Shown: positions 44,690 to 58,160, counted from the stretch's first letter. The stretch is DNA of 64,000 nucleotides from Aphelocoma coerulescens (GCF_041296385.1 NC_091033.1:11302001-11366000); one strand, 5' to 3'. The notes: a model not told the origin generated them from the sequence alone. Translations and numbers: made by a program.

Positions 44690-45000
44690 ACTGGAGAAGA
44701 GCCTGGAAGAGCCTGGCTTGTTTAGTCTAGCAAAATGAAGGCTGATAGCAGATATGATTGCCGTCTATAAATAACATCAGGAGGATAAACACTAGGAAGG
44801 CAAAGAAGCAATTTAAATTAAAGGACACTGTTGACACTAGAACAAATGGGTATAAACTGGCCATGAATAAATTTAGGCTGGAAATTAGTAGGTCCTTCAC
44901 CACTAAAGGAGTGAGATGCTGGAACAATCTAATACAGGGTCTGGTGAGCAAAAACATTCAAAAGAATGTATTAAATTAGGGCTAAATCTCCTTGGCCTAG
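44690..45000 (+). mobile_element. Ancient CR1 LINE fragment, ORF2 C-terminus and 3' region
   Basis: The nucleotide run gatatgattgccgtctataa followed by ataacatcaggaggataaac, and then aacaaatgggtataaactgg with ccatgaataaatttaggctg, matches an old CR1 lineage shared by reptiles and birds. In translation (frame 44758-44979), RTNGYKLAMNKFRLEISRSF followed by GVRCWNNL fits the LINE ORF2 C-terminal pattern R..G..LK....R.D.R..FF..RV...WN.LP. It is 5'-truncated or interrupted and inactive. Confidence 0.85.
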
Positions 45001-48000
45001 GTAGGAATTATGACAAATTGAGCTAAAGCAGAAGGCAGATCTCTCAGCATTCTCTGTGTACAAACAACTTTCTAAAAAGAAAAAGAAGAAAACCCCTTTC
45101 AGTCCAAAGAGCATGGAGTGTTCATGTGAAAATGGTTTAAGGCCTAACACTGATCATTGTCACTGAACCAGCCCATGCTGTTGGCACACACAAAGGACCA
45201 AGTACCCCAAACAAAATTACAGTTCTTGCAAGTCGCTCTCCCCGTCGAGACAGAGGCTGGCATGGAAAGCACCGGCTCAAATCCCTGGCTGAGCTGAGCA
45301 CAGTCTTGCTGAGAGAGGGTATAAACAAGAGTAAATCATATTCAGAGACAGAGTAGAAAAGAACAAAGTATTTTAAAATCCAGTCCTAGTAATGGAGTGC
45401 TACCTGTGATCCCAATTTTCAAATGTGCACGCACAGTATTCGAGAAATGTGGCTATTGCCAGTTTACACAGGCAATTATTATACATCATACACGAGCTGG
45501 GGAACTGTGTATACCAAAGTCCAGAAATGCAGTAATTATGTGATTAAATTAATCTGCATTATGGACAAAGGGTTTGCAAAATTAGGACCTACATTTTCAA
45601 AGCTCTGTACAAATATTGTCCAATTAATTACTACTTCCTGAGAAATGTACGACTAGCTAATTTTAGCACCACGTCTGGTAAAGCAAACAAGGTTACCAGG
45701 ATTTAGGATGTATTAGCAGGAATCTATTGGTGAAGGAGATAGAAAATCTGAATTCTATTTCCTCCCATGGTTATCCTCACATCTTCTTTATATCGATGTG
45801 ATTTTTCATCTCCCCTTAATTTTGCAACACCAATGAGATGAATATGAGATGTTCTTGTGACTTGTTTTCTAAATCAGTTTTTTTGCAGGCTAGTGAAGAC
45901 TTGATGTTCACATTTTTGGTATCAGAGATGGCAAACACACCATTAATAAATACTGCACCAGAGCGTGGAAAGCCAATTTAAAAACAAATAAACAAACTCC
46001 CCCACAAGCCTCTGGGGTATTTGATTTTATGAGCTACCTGTGATGGCAGAGCCCCAGGCTCAGGCAGTGCTGGTCTGTCCCTGTCCAGCAAGGCACAGTT
46101 TACTCTGCTGGGAACAGCCCTGTGCTCACCAGGCTGCCTTTCTTCCTAGCAAAGGTGTTGGTGTGACAGCCTGGCCTGCGATGTGCTGGTCAGACCCTGT
46201 GTATTCCTGTGACCCTCTGACCAAACCAGCCACCACCCAAATACCAATAAACTCCTCTGTGTCAGGAAGAGCCTCAGTCCCAACACTCACAGCAGTTTCA
46301 TCCACACCTCCCATGTGGAGGAGCTGTTCCACTCACCTTCAAAAACCATTTTTTCTGATACAAATGAAGGTCCATAGCCAAGCTCAAGATTTTCACATGG
46401 CACTGGAGCTATATTGACATCCACCTTTAACAGGTTTCTCCTGGCGGCCTGATTAGCAACCAGCAATTAAACTTCTTTTTAACACTTTCCCTCTCTGCAC
46501 CCGTAACCTGGGGGATCTCACACCTTAAGGACTCATCCTCTCTTTAACTACTGCACTTTATGACAGTATATTAATGTGTTACAATTTACACCTTTTAACC
46601 CATTTGGAACCACCAGACACACCATTAACTTTTCCAGCTTCTCTCGGGGCGGGTGTTGAATCTCCCACGTAAGTGCAAATGGGACTTGCTCCTGCTTTTA
46701 GCAGCTATCTCCTCTTTTGTGTGGCAGCTTCTGAAAGCAAAACAGCCTCTGGTGGTGGGTACAACACCCAGCAACAGTGAGCTGAGCTTTCCTATGAAAG
46801 CATGAGGAAGTGCTTTAAAAGTTACCTGAAAGGAAGCGAATATGATCTTTTTATCACACAGAGGTTACATCATCAAAGAATGCCACAAAGCCTTTCAGGA
46901 GTCTACTCTGTTTGGCCTTTTAGTAGCGTGAGACCAAACAGTTCAGTGGCTGCTGCCCAGGGCTGCCTTTTCTGGTGTCATTCAGACAGGGAAAGTGGTG
47001 AAGTGGAAACCTTTCCTGCACTAGGTACAGAGCAGACCCCAGCAGGCATCCCAAAAGCCTTCCAGCATCCTGGCCACGTCTCCCTGGAGCCTCCCAGACA
47101 GAAGGTCTGTGAACCAAGCAGAATTGCTCATCCGCCTCATCTCATGGTGAGTGCCAGGATGCTGCTGAACAGCTCCAGGAGCAGGGCTACTGACTGAGCA
47201 TCTCAGCTCCAAGAGAGATCTGCCAGTTGTCAGGGATACACAGGGAAGCTCAGAAATAGCAACTCCAAGCACTGAAAAGCCCTGAAACAAAACCAGAAAA
47301 AAATAAAAAAAATAAAAAAGGAAACAAAACCTACCCACAGCCGATAAATAACTGGAAATGGTAACATAGACTGGGGATCCTGATGGATCATTTTAATGAT
47401 TCTTTTAACAATGCCTGGTGCCAGCAATACTGTGCATAGGAAGGGCTGTATTAAACTGCAGCAGAGGTGCTTTGAGTGCAATATGCTGCAATCACACTCA
47501 TCTGAGATAGATACTTTATTCTTTTTTTTGGAGTTTTATCCCTAAGGGATTAGACATCAAGCCTGGGCTATCAAGGTTTTGAAAAAATACCCAAGCTGCA
47601 GTGGAAAATGTGAAATTTCAATGACACAACTTTTGCCCAAAGAAAGGGGCCTACAAGGAAAATACATCCACCAAAACCGTAAAGTGACCCAAACACACCT
47701 TGCAGAGGGTTTGCCAGGCTCTGACCCCAGCTGGCCACCTCTGGTGGCAGCAGCATGTTTAGAAATGTGCTGTGTCCAGGATTAACAGCAAGGTAGGGTT
47801 TGTTATTTACCTGATACTTGTTCTAGATTTCGACTTGCAGAGGGTGGGCAACAGAGGCCACAGCATTTCTTATCACATATTTCAGCACAGGCATTTGTCA
47901 AAACTTGAATGAAGTTACTCAAGTGCTATGAGCTGACTTCAAAACCATTATTAGAATTATTATCAAAATTATTGTCAGAAATTCTGTTATTACAGTATCT

Positions 48001-48070
48001 CTGTCCTTGGATAATATCAACTTTTCTGTTTAGAAAGACTGTCAGTTAATGAGTTTCTCACATGGTTCTC

Positions 48071-48110
48071 TCATTAGAATATTCTACTATTCATTAGAAT
48101 ATTCTAATTC
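48071..48110. repeat. Two 20-bp near-tandem units with palindromic core tagaatattcta
   Basis: The 16-mer tcattagaatattcta occurs twice with a 20-bp period. Each copy contains a 12-bp perfect palindrome with the GAAnnTTC arrangement of heat-shock elements. A run of tctcattctc repeats follows. It is probably a slippage-generated local repeat; a regulatory role is speculative. Confidence 0.7.
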
Positions 48111-51100
48111 TCTCATTCTCTCATTCTAATACCAACATTAGAATCACAGAATCACTAGAAATGGGCATCTCTCTTTTCAGTGAACCGATCTCCAGATCAG
48201 ATGTAAGTCCACAAGGAAGCAGGAGAGAAATAAGGAGACTGAGTTACCTGCTTCTGACAGCATGCAAGGGGATGGCAGTGAGCCGGCATGAGCTACAGAT
48301 ACATTTCATTAAAAAAAAAGAGATGTGATGAATATCTTGGATAATGTATTTCGATTCTGACTACAGCCACTGTGCCAGAACAGAGGAGGGTTGTGATTAA
48401 GGCTGCAGGCTGCAGCTTGGAAGACCTGGATTTCTTTAGCATTTTCCCAAACACTCCCCAAGTGACCTTTAGCAGGTGATTTAATTTTTCTGTGCGTTAA
48501 AGACATTGAAAATAACACTTCAAAATGAAATTAAAACTCTTTCTCATCTAACAGTGATACTGTGAGAATAGAAATCCATTTGTTGGCTGAAGCACTTGGC
48601 CACTGGGATGAGGGAGGCTGCAGAGCTCCCATCTCCAGCCCCTTCCCTCTGCATGGGCACTAGCACAGAGCTGGTGTCCATCTGCATCTCTCAGAACAGG
48701 AACCCCCATCAACACTTTCCAGCCTTTATGCCTCAGAGATTCCATGTCATCTCACAAAGAGCACTTAAAAGCAGACCTGAGGAATAATAAGCCTTCTAAC
48801 TTTTGGCTGAGGCAATTTCTGTAAAACCATGAAATTACATTTGGCTTTTCTTGGGCAGGGAGGTGAGCAATAGTTCAAAGTCTGGGTGGTCACACGGCAA
48901 TTGGTGCCTCAGAGAGGTGCCCTTTGGTAAATATGCCAGCAGTAAATTGATGCTGCTTCCAGGTGGTTTCTGCCACACACTGACAAAAGAAGTGAGTGCT
49001 GAGACAGAAAAAACTCAAAATCTCAAGGCAGAGATGGGAAAGTAAACAACAATCTCAGAAACATTTTTTTTTTTTTAAGTAAAAAACAACCTTCTTTGGA
49101 CTTGTGCAAAGCAAATTCCTCCTACAGCGTGTAACTTCTTGGTGATTACCCAAAGGCCAGGCTTTAGGATAAAAAAATATCCTAGTTATGTCCATTGCAC
49201 TCTTATAATCCACAAAACCTTTGCTGTCAAATGCTGCCAGAGCAATTTAATAAACAGGGAGAATGCCTTAATGTATTCCGAAACCTGAAAACCACCCATC
49301 ATTAGCCCCACATGCTGTTTTCCTACTTTCTCTGCTTTAAGCCATTTAGCTGCTACAGCTGTTTTTCTTGTAAGCCTGACTTCTGTTTTTATCAGCCTGA
49401 TTTGTTTTCTGGTATATCACGCTTGATTAGAAAGAGGAAGAAAAACCTTTCACAATTCAGGTATAACTGCCTTCTTCTTTAAGCTCTGTCAGGCTGGAAG
49501 CTTTGAAAAGATCATCAGGAGGATCAGTGTAGGTGAATAAATATTCATAATATTGCTCATTATTTATACTTGGTCTCATTTTTGAAGATAAGCTTGAAAT
49601 TCCGCACTTGTGACACCACTGCTGTAGCCAGACCTTTTTATTCTGAGGAACATGAGGTTTTTTAGAACCTATCAGTGCAGCAACTAAAAAAATAAAATCA
49701 ATGTAATATATTCAAACCATTTTGTCTAATCCTGTATGGATACATGTGGCATGTACAACACTAAGATCGTGGATTTTAAAATTATTGGCAGTCAGGAGCA
49801 CAACACAAGTCTGGGGCATCTGTACTGTGTTGACTCCTTATGGTCTGGATAAAATAAACTCATTTGGTGGCATTCGTTATTCATTGCTGAGAATTATTTT
49901 AAGAAAATAGCTTGGCTAAGTTCCTGCTGGCTGCATATCATCTGTGCCTTATGAATTGAAGGGAATGTCCAAACAGTGAAGGAACAGGTTATAGCCACAA
50001 AAGCAGCTGATTTATTAAATTTGGCAGAAGGAAAGGTTAGTGGGAAACAGTCAAATAACAGAGGAGAGATTAATGTGAGATGCTCCCTATTGTATTTCTC
50101 TTAAGAGCTGTTTCACCCAGTGTGGGCAGGGTCACGTTGTGTCGATTTGCTGAGGGAGAATGTGATTGACAGCTTCTGGAAAAGAAATTCAGTTTGGTTC
50201 TGAAGTTGGAAATAGTAAAGGGGGCTTTTGTCAAAACCAGCTCTGCCTGCATAAGGCTTTGTTTCCCTGACTTGGAAAAGGGCTACATGAAAACAGGTGC
50301 AAAGGAAAAGATCTCCAACGCTGTGGGAAAATCAACTGAAAGCTTAGCCTGTGAGTGAAGGATTTTTTTTTTTTCTGGCTGGAAATTCTGACCCATGACA
50401 AGAAACAAAGGCATTTGAGCATGAGCAATATTTGATCTTGCTAATTTTGTATATATTAATAATGTTAAAGATGTAACACAAAGACAGGCAGTTGATTCAA
50501 TACTTGACTGTTGTACTATGCCTTGGTGTAGAAGGGCTACAATTCAGACTGAATCTGATGGAAAAAACACTTAGGTCCAGAGCAAAATACAGTAATAAAG
50601 TTTGTGATAACTTATCAAATGCTACACAGCTACAATTACTTCAACGGTACAAATCACTCACTGAGCAGGATCTAGGATTAATGGAGGATAAAGTGCTATA
50701 CTTTTCTGGAGAAGGCATCTCAGCTTTTTTTACAAGCTAATGATCCTGATGTTTATATCTAGTTGTATTAGACAAATAGAAAAGAAAGATTTTTTATTAA
50801 ACATTGTATTAATGGATTTGAGTGAAGTCACAAATGGGTAATTATGAGTACTCTTACAAAAGAAAGGCCACCAAAATGAAGAAGTATTTGCAGAGAGCAT
50901 TATTAACAGCACAGGGCTTCCCGTGCAGCTTCCTGATGGTTGTCAGCACTCACTGCTCTCTGGAGTACAGCATTTGGGGAATGAGAAACTGTGATCCCAG
51001 GAAAATATTGACTGTTACATTGACCCATCATGGGTTTGCAATAGGAAGTGGCTGCAGGATATTTGGGCAAACTTACTTTTGGGTTTCATTATACCCAAAG

Positions 51101-54100
51101 ACCAAGCAGAGAAGCAGCACAGTGAGGTCTGAACCCCAGCCTCTGGTGACTCAGAGGTTTTGCAGATGCCTTTTGAAGGGTGCCATGGTCCAGCTCCAGT
51201 GGGGCTTCACTGCCCTCCAGGCACCTGCTCTCTGCTTTGGAGAGTACAACTCACTACACTGCCTGCTCAGAGGGCTTCAGACAAGAGATGAAACTGGGCA
51301 AGTGAGGAACAGGAACAAATGACTTAATGATAAACTGCAAAACTGCTGATAAATGAAATGATTGAGACGCCGGGCTGGCAGAGTGCCACTGCAAGAGCTG
51401 CTGTGATGAGCAGAGATGTTTTCCTACCCATACTGAGCCTGTCAACCTTAATCAGATCTGCCTTAGCAGAGTCTCTGTTCATCCAGGTGAGACTCCAAAG
51501 AGAGCAGTCACTGCCATCCGGAGGAAAACTGCTCCATGTCAGCGGCTGGAAAGGGTCTGGTCGGAGCAGAACTCCAGAAAAATCAGATTGATATATGGAG
51601 TGTGAAATTAAATGCCCTGTTTATTAATTTGAAAGAGAAGGGAGTAGACCAAGAAGGATTTTTGATAATCATAAATTGTCCCAGCTGTATAGGGAGACCT
51701 TTGGAAGGGTACCTTGGGCCTTTTCTGGTGACTGTGTATGACAAGAGCATGGAGCAGCAGCCACGAGCCACTGTAATAATTGAAGGCAAAATTTAATTTT
51801 CCCAGATCAGGGCCTTAATCAAACAGCATTTAATTTCTATGCTTTTTGTCATCTAAGGGATGTGCAGGATCTTTGCAAAGTGTCAAAGGCCTTTAGGTGA
51901 CCAGGAGCAGGTTCCATAGTAGCAGGGGAAATTTTATAAAGGAATTGGCACTGTAGAGACCCCCTTGACAACCTCCCAGGTTCCTGTAATATGGAATTAA
52001 CTTCACATTGCCACGAGGTATGAAAGAGGAACTTGCCAACCACCTTTACGTGATGAAATGCAATTCTTGAAGTTACAAAATTGGAGGAATGTAGCATTTT
52101 CTTGGCTATTACCTGCAAGAGGGAATTTCAGCACTTCAGCTCTCTCCAATGCTGGCTACATTTCCTCTTAAAAAACATTTATGTAGGGAAGTGCTGAATT
52201 TCATACAAGAAGCAAAATGACCCTGAATTTAGTAGGCTACATTATCAAATACTCAAAAGTAACAGACTGAAATGAAAAATTGCAAAGCATAATTCTGACA
52301 AGATAATTAATCCTTGTTAACCCATGACCTGATCATATATGATGCTGCTCTGACGAGCTTACTGAAATGGTACAAATAATGCCAGCATATTTTATTTTCT
52401 TTGTAGGCATAAATATTGACAAATTCATACTCATTAAACTTCTGCAAGCTGAGAATTATTCCTGTTTCTCAAATGGGGAAAAGGCAGAGGAATTCAAGCT
52501 CTTTTTCCAGAGGGATTCATCCATTTGGATAGTCTGGTTGGAGATGCTGAATGCAGTTTTAAGCCTTTTTTATGCACAAAAGTAAAACTGTCTAGATTAA
52601 ATCCACCCTCACAATGTTACTTCCTTTCCCCCCACCCTCAGCTCAGACCTGTTTCTATGTACAAGACAGTCCTTTTGCTGAGTTGCACCAGCTCCCTGAG
52701 CAGCATTATTCCAAAAAGAAACCTTTTGCATCTGTAAATAAACTGACTGTAAGTTCTGGGCAGCAATTCATTGCTTTATGCTCAGTGACAGAACCAGTCC
52801 AAAAATGTAACTGCAGACTTAGGATTTAGGTACATGAAAAAGTTGTTGTGGGACAAGCTGGGGTGTGGATTTACAGTGCTTTTTTCCATCCATAGGATCT
52901 GCTTCATGCTACCAATCACCTGCCATAAACCTGAGGTGTCTTATCTCACTTCAGGGTACCACGTGTGAGTTGGAATTTGTTCAGGCTATGTTAGTTGCAA
53001 GCAATAGTCCTTATTCCAGTACTGACAATTTCTGGCAATTACAAAGGAAAAGGGACACTGTGGGATAAAGAACTCCCTCAAAAAAACCCTATTTTTGCTT
53101 TGGTTGTGATGTGGAATTCAAATGAAACCATCTCATCTGTGGTTCATGCTCCAAAATCTCAGCTGCCTGTACAACTCAAGGGCAACATCCCCAAAACTGC
53201 ACTGGCATTTTCTTCAGAATCCAGTTTAACATCTTACCCCTGTAGGAGATTTAGAAGGAGCTGATGAGATTCTAAGTTTAATACTCTCCAAAATACTGGT
53301 GAGATGTATACTTTTGGAAAAGCAAATTAGTATTTCTCCTACTCCTACCACAGTGTGCGATGTTAAGTTTCTGTGGAGCCGCTCACCTCAGGTTCAGGTG
53401 TATGAACTTACACTAAGTAAATGTTGTATGTGTGATGCTGTATTTCCTCCACTTCTCAGATAAAACCATGCTGGGAAAGTAGAAGAACCAGAGGCTGAGG
53501 TACTTCACTGCAAGAAAGAAGCAGGGCTGTAACACCAGGCTCCATGTGGGCATGGTGAGACCACCCTCTTCAGGCATAATGCAAAGGGATTGAGGACTCT
53601 GGTCCTTGGTGTCTCCCAGAAGCTGGAGGCTCTGATAAGTGTGTGTCAAGAATTTTGTGAGATGGATTAATTCCCTGTGGGAAGTAAGCTGAAGTCATAA
53701 AATGTACTTAATTTTATCATAAGTTGAACTCACATTTGTGTCCCAGAGTGAAAAGGTTTTATCTCACCCCACTAACGGCAGTGTTTACCTCTCTCTCTTG
53801 GTTAATGGGAACTGTATGGATTTTTTATTTCTTTTTTTCTCATAGGAAACGTCAGAACAGTCCAGATTTAGAGATGTATTATCTGACAGCAGAAACCAAG
53901 TGCTGTCTCACACCAGCTGTAACAGGTCCTTACTTTGAGCCTCTAAGGTCTCTAACTAAGCCATTAGCCCACAGAATCACTGATGGGAGCCTTTCCCATG
54001 GAAAACACAACACACACCACAGAGGTCCCATTTTCACCACTCTGTTTGGAACAGAAAATACCATCCTGGGCTGGCACCTTCTTTGGTCTAAACATTAGAA

Positions 54101-54218
54101 GGTGCATGTCTGAGGGACGGGAATTATCCCAGATATTTTGCATTGCCTGTGGAGAGATGCCATGAGCTGGGCTCCTGGCACGATGAGAGGGCAGGGGTGG
54201 GCACAGAGGGAAAACCTG

Positions 54219-54335
54219 GATGCAGGAGCATCTCTTCAGGCAGTTTTCCCACCTGCTCTCCTGCGTGCATCAAGCAGAAGCCCTCTGCCCTTGGCTGTGT
54301 GGGGCAGGCTGAGCACAGGGGACAGACAGTGGGGA
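54219..54335 (+). repeat. 117-bp direct repeat, copy 1
   Basis: It aligns without gaps to 56025-56141 with two differences I could see (C/T at ctcctgCgtg and T/C at ggctgTgtgg), about 98% identity. The flanks on both sides are unrelated, apart from a short ctggatgcagg match on the left. The copies lie about 1.8 kb apart in the same orientation. The unit does not resemble CR1, and I could not assign it to a known repeat family. Confidence 0.92.
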
Positions 54336-55992
54336 ATTCCTGCTCTAACATTCCTCCTCCCTCTCCTGGAAAGCTGCAAACAGGCCTCTGGCCAAGCTCC
54401 AGGGGCAGAAGGAGCTGCAGGGATGCAGGGTTTTATAGGTTTGCTCCTGGAATGGCAGGTGGGGTACATTTGTCTGATGTTGCTTTTCAGATCCCTTTCC
54501 AAGGGGAAGGGAATGTTCAGCCCCGTACCCAGGGGCTGAGTGTGCAGCAGGACTGGGCCTCGGGATTTTCACCAAAAGGGAGAAAAGCAAACAAACACAA
54601 TCAACAGATGGAAACCCTCAGATGGAAGGGGACATAATGGTTATTTATTTAAAGAGCTGTTAAGTCCTAATGGAAATTTTTGAGACCCATTCCATTTAGA
54701 ACTAGCAGAGGTTTATTTAGCCCATATTTTCTGCTTGTTTTCACTAATTTTTCATGTTAAAGAACATTTGCTACCAGTACTCATCTCCAGCATCTTCAAT
54801 TGTGTATTCCCCAGCATTACCCTGGTTGCTACAGAGACAACTGAGATGCCACAAACAACAGAAAGCTCTTCTGCTGCAGGAGCAGTGCTCCAAGGAAAGA
54901 AATAACCCTGGAAAACAAGCTGTGTACCAGCCCTTGCACACAAACAGGGAAAAGGGGGGACATCTATGGGACAATCAATGGGCTGGACCCTAAGTCTAAA
55001 CAAAGTATTTCCCCAGACCTGCTTCCCTGTTGCCTGTGCTGCTTTTCAAGCTGCACAAAAGCCATAATCCATATTCCTCTAGACTTGATGCCAAAGAACA
55101 TTTTCTACCCGGATTTGAATAATGTGAATATATTAATTAAAGTTGATAATAGCTGATAATGATTTCCATCAGCAGTAGAATGTTGCTATATTTATCATTA
55201 TTTATGAGATCACCGTAGCTCACCGTAATTTATACAGAGAAGACTTGAACTAATGTGACTTGACATCTTAACAACTTTCCTGATCACACCTTTAAAGCCA
55301 CAGAACATTGTTTTCTTGGACAACCAGATCATTTCTCAGTATGGAAAGGAAAGTAAAGAGAGGAGATCAAGCCCCCCAGGTTTTGCTGTGATCAGCTTGC
55401 CCTCGATAAGGAGTAGACTTTGAGACTGGCCACAGCACTGGCAAAAATAAAGGGACAATTTAGCATTTGTATTTATTATGGACATTGCTTTGCAGAACTC
55501 AGATGTGGGCTGCAGACAGAAGCAGGGCTTAAAGTAAAGAGAGATGTGGGAGGGAAAACAGAAACTCTGCATCTTGTCCTTTCTAAAATTCCTCAGGAAC
55601 TGCCCCCCAGCTTCCCTATCCTGAGCAGCAATGCCCCAGGGGTTTGGGGCTGGAAATCCTCCCAGCTCCCCCTTGGACTCAGAGAAAGAGCATCTCCCCT
55701 TAGGCAGTGCTGAGGGGCCCTTCACAATGGGAACTTTGGCAGCGAGAAGCAAGAAGCATCTTGCAAAGGCCAGAGGAGGCAGCAGGAAGAAATCTGGAAG
55801 ATGGCTTCTGCAAAGTCTTGGGCTGGATGGGTGGGCAAGGACTGGACTCTCCCTCAAGGAGGAAGAGAGGGGATGATCACAGTAAGGAAGCATCCAAATC
55901 CTCACACAGTGGTGGATCAGTAAGGTCTATAACCCTGTGGGGTAGAACTCAGGATTGCCTGGCTCTCAATCTGGATGCAGGAGGCATTTTTC

Positions 55993-56010
55993 CTGCTGCT
56001 GCTGCTGCTG
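55993..56010 (+). repeat. (CTG)6 microsatellite
   Basis: Six CTG triplets just to the left of copy 2 of the 117-bp repeat. They lie in a stretch bounded on both sides by the word gatgcaggag, absent from copy 1. Confidence 0.9.
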
Positions 56011-56024
56011 TGCCTGGGCTCAGT

Positions 56025-56141
56025 GATGCAGGAGCATCTCTTCAGGCAGTTTTCCCACCTGCTCTCCTGTGTGCATCAAGCAGAAGCCCTCTGCCCTTGG
56101 CTGCGTGGGGCAGGCTGAGCACAGGGGACAGACAGTGGGGA
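56025..56141 (+). repeat. 117-bp direct repeat, copy 2
   Basis: This is the second copy of the unit at 54219-54335. To its left the sequence ctggatgcaggag appears again at about 55972, so relative to copy 1 about 50 extra bases containing (CTG)6 sit between two occurrences of gatgcaggag. Confidence 0.92.
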
Positions 56142-56203
56142 TCCTGGTGGGGAAGAAGCTTCCAGAAGAAAAGTTAGAGAGTCAGACACTGAACATGAGG
56201 CAC

Positions 56204-56225
56204 TCACAGTGCTTTCACAGTGCTT
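56204..56225. repeat. Tandem duplication, 2 x 11 bp (tcacagtgctt)
   Basis: Two perfect adjacent copies about 60 bases to the right of copy 2 of the 117-bp repeat. Confidence 0.85.
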
Positions 56226-57902
56226 TCATGGTAGTGTAACATAAAACCAGCTAAACTCTGACTTCAAAAATTCTGTTTTATATCAGGTCACTGGCTATAG
56301 ACATGTGAGTGAAAATTCTGAAAAAACCCACCAAAATATCAAAATAAGCATTTCCTGTAAAACAGGTCCTAGTGATACAAAATTTATAAAACATGAATTC
56401 ATAAAATATGCAAACCAGATTCACTTTTAGCCGGCATGGCCAAAACTCAGAAACATCAGTAACTGACAGACTGAGGTCAAAACAGTTCACAAAATAAAAC
56501 AAGAAAAAAAAACCATCCAGGAACCCCCTAATCTCTCAAAGCTGCTGACATCACTGCTTTTGGTTTCAGGACAACAGGAATCTTCTTAAACATTTGTTGT
56601 TAAGGTAAATCTAAAATGATTGTCTAGCACAATGTTAATTACATTGTACAGCAATCAAAACAGAGACGCCGAGTCTAATGAATCCCTACTCTCACCTTTG
56701 GAACTGAACTGGAGTGTCTTGTTCACCTCCTTATTAGCCTATAAATATTCTAATTAGGAAGCAACTCCAGATGAATAGGATTAGCAATAAGGACATTTTA
56801 GACTAGGTACACAAGAGATACTCAAAACTCTCATGTCTTATCTAAGGCTCTCCTGACATTTATAATCATGTAGAAACGCTAAATTTACATAGTTCTGCCT
56901 AATTAGACATGGTTGCAATTATGTTTGCGGGCTTCCTTTTTTTCCTGCCCAAGTATAACTTACACTGTAGACACAGGAAGCAGGAACTGAATAGAAGCTC
57001 AGCAAGAAATAAAAGTGTTTTCTGCTATTTATTTTTTCCTGGTTTTAATTTGAAATTCATATTTCTAAGATTTTTTTTTTTTCCCCGATTCCAGGCAAGT
57101 TCTGGCTGTTATGGATCCAAGTCCAGATCACTGTTGCTTTAGATGTAAAAAATGTGCTCTTTTTAGATCATCAGCATCTCAAAAGCAGGCACTAAACTGG
57201 GCCAAATTCTGCAAAAGGTGACACGTTCTGCCTGCAGCAGGTGGGTTGCTCATGCTCTTGGTGAGAGGAAGAAACAAAGAAACTTGTTTCCTTTGAAAAC
57301 TGTAAGGTCCCTGAAATTCTCATCCTGCTTATGAATTTTGCTAACTGCCCTGGGGTTTCTTGTTTCAGTCCCTCTTCCCTGCCTGAACTTGACATTTCTA
57401 CAAGAATCCTGTGTTTATCTTCCTTGGCCTTCAGAAAGCTGGTGGGAAGCAGGTAATCCATCACGTTGTATTTCTGTGCAGCAAATGTTGGCATTATTGG
57501 GCAGAGATTTGATAAATGATGTGTACATTATAAAACTGAATTTCAATATATTGTCTTTGATGTCCATAATCACAGATAGAGTTCTTTCACCTCAACTCAA
57601 ATATAAATCTAAGTAAGTTATATGCACTCAATTCAATGTGCTTACAAATTCCTCTTTCAGTACTAAACCATAACCATGAAAACTCACCTGCACAGAGCTC
57701 AGGCTGCATCCAAGGTGGCTGGAGATGCCCATATATATAAATCCTCAGGACTGGAATATTAGGGAATTCCCAGGGCAAACATCCACAAAACCTTTCTACT
57801 GACTGCTAGATGTATAATTATCTCTACTCCTAAATACTTTGTTTATTAGAAAACCAGCATCTTCTTTGACTCCCATATCATGTTTCTAGCTCTGTGCCAA
57901 AG

Positions 57903-58160
57903 ATCAGAGAATCACGGAATTATGGAACAGCCTGGTTTGGAAAGGACCCTATAGCTCATCTTGTTCCACCCCCTGCCCTGGGCAGGGACACCTTCCACTG
58001 ACCCAGGTTGCTCCAAACCCCGTTCAACCCGGACTTGGACACTTCCAGGGATGGAGAAGCCACAGCTTCCCTGGGCAACCTGTGCCAGGGCCTCCCCACC
58101 CTCACAGTAAAGAATTTTTTCTGAATATCTCATCCAAACCTGCTTTTTCAGTTGGAAGGC
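57903..58160 (-). mobile_element. CR1 LINE, 3'-terminal fragment (well preserved)
   Basis: The plus strand is the reverse complement of the CR1 3' end, in order: agagaatcacggaattatgg, ggtttggaaaggacc, the ccctgggcagggacaccttc box, acttccagggatggagaagc, cttccctgggcaacctgtgc, and taaagaattttttctgaata followed by a ctttttcag run. It is the best-preserved CR1 in the window and is in the same orientation as CDH4. The 5' end is truncated at about 58160. Confidence 0.92.

Noticed and set aside
48131..48160. attagaatcacagaatcact as another CR1 tail
   Set aside because: Only the simple tail-like words match; the diagnostic CR1 3' body does not follow, so it may be coincidence.
50822..51322. 166-codon plus-strand open frame in intron 7
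   Set aside because: No recognisable domain, no splice or promoter context, and no repeat protein similarity that I could identify.
53975..54000. cacagaatcactgatgggag as a CR1 remnant
   Set aside because: The match is too short and no CR1 body lies beside it.
55336..55905. 189-codon minus-strand open frame in intron 7
   Set aside because: The translation is Ser/Leu/Pro/Phe-rich with no cadherin or other known pattern and no exon-like boundaries; it is likely chance.
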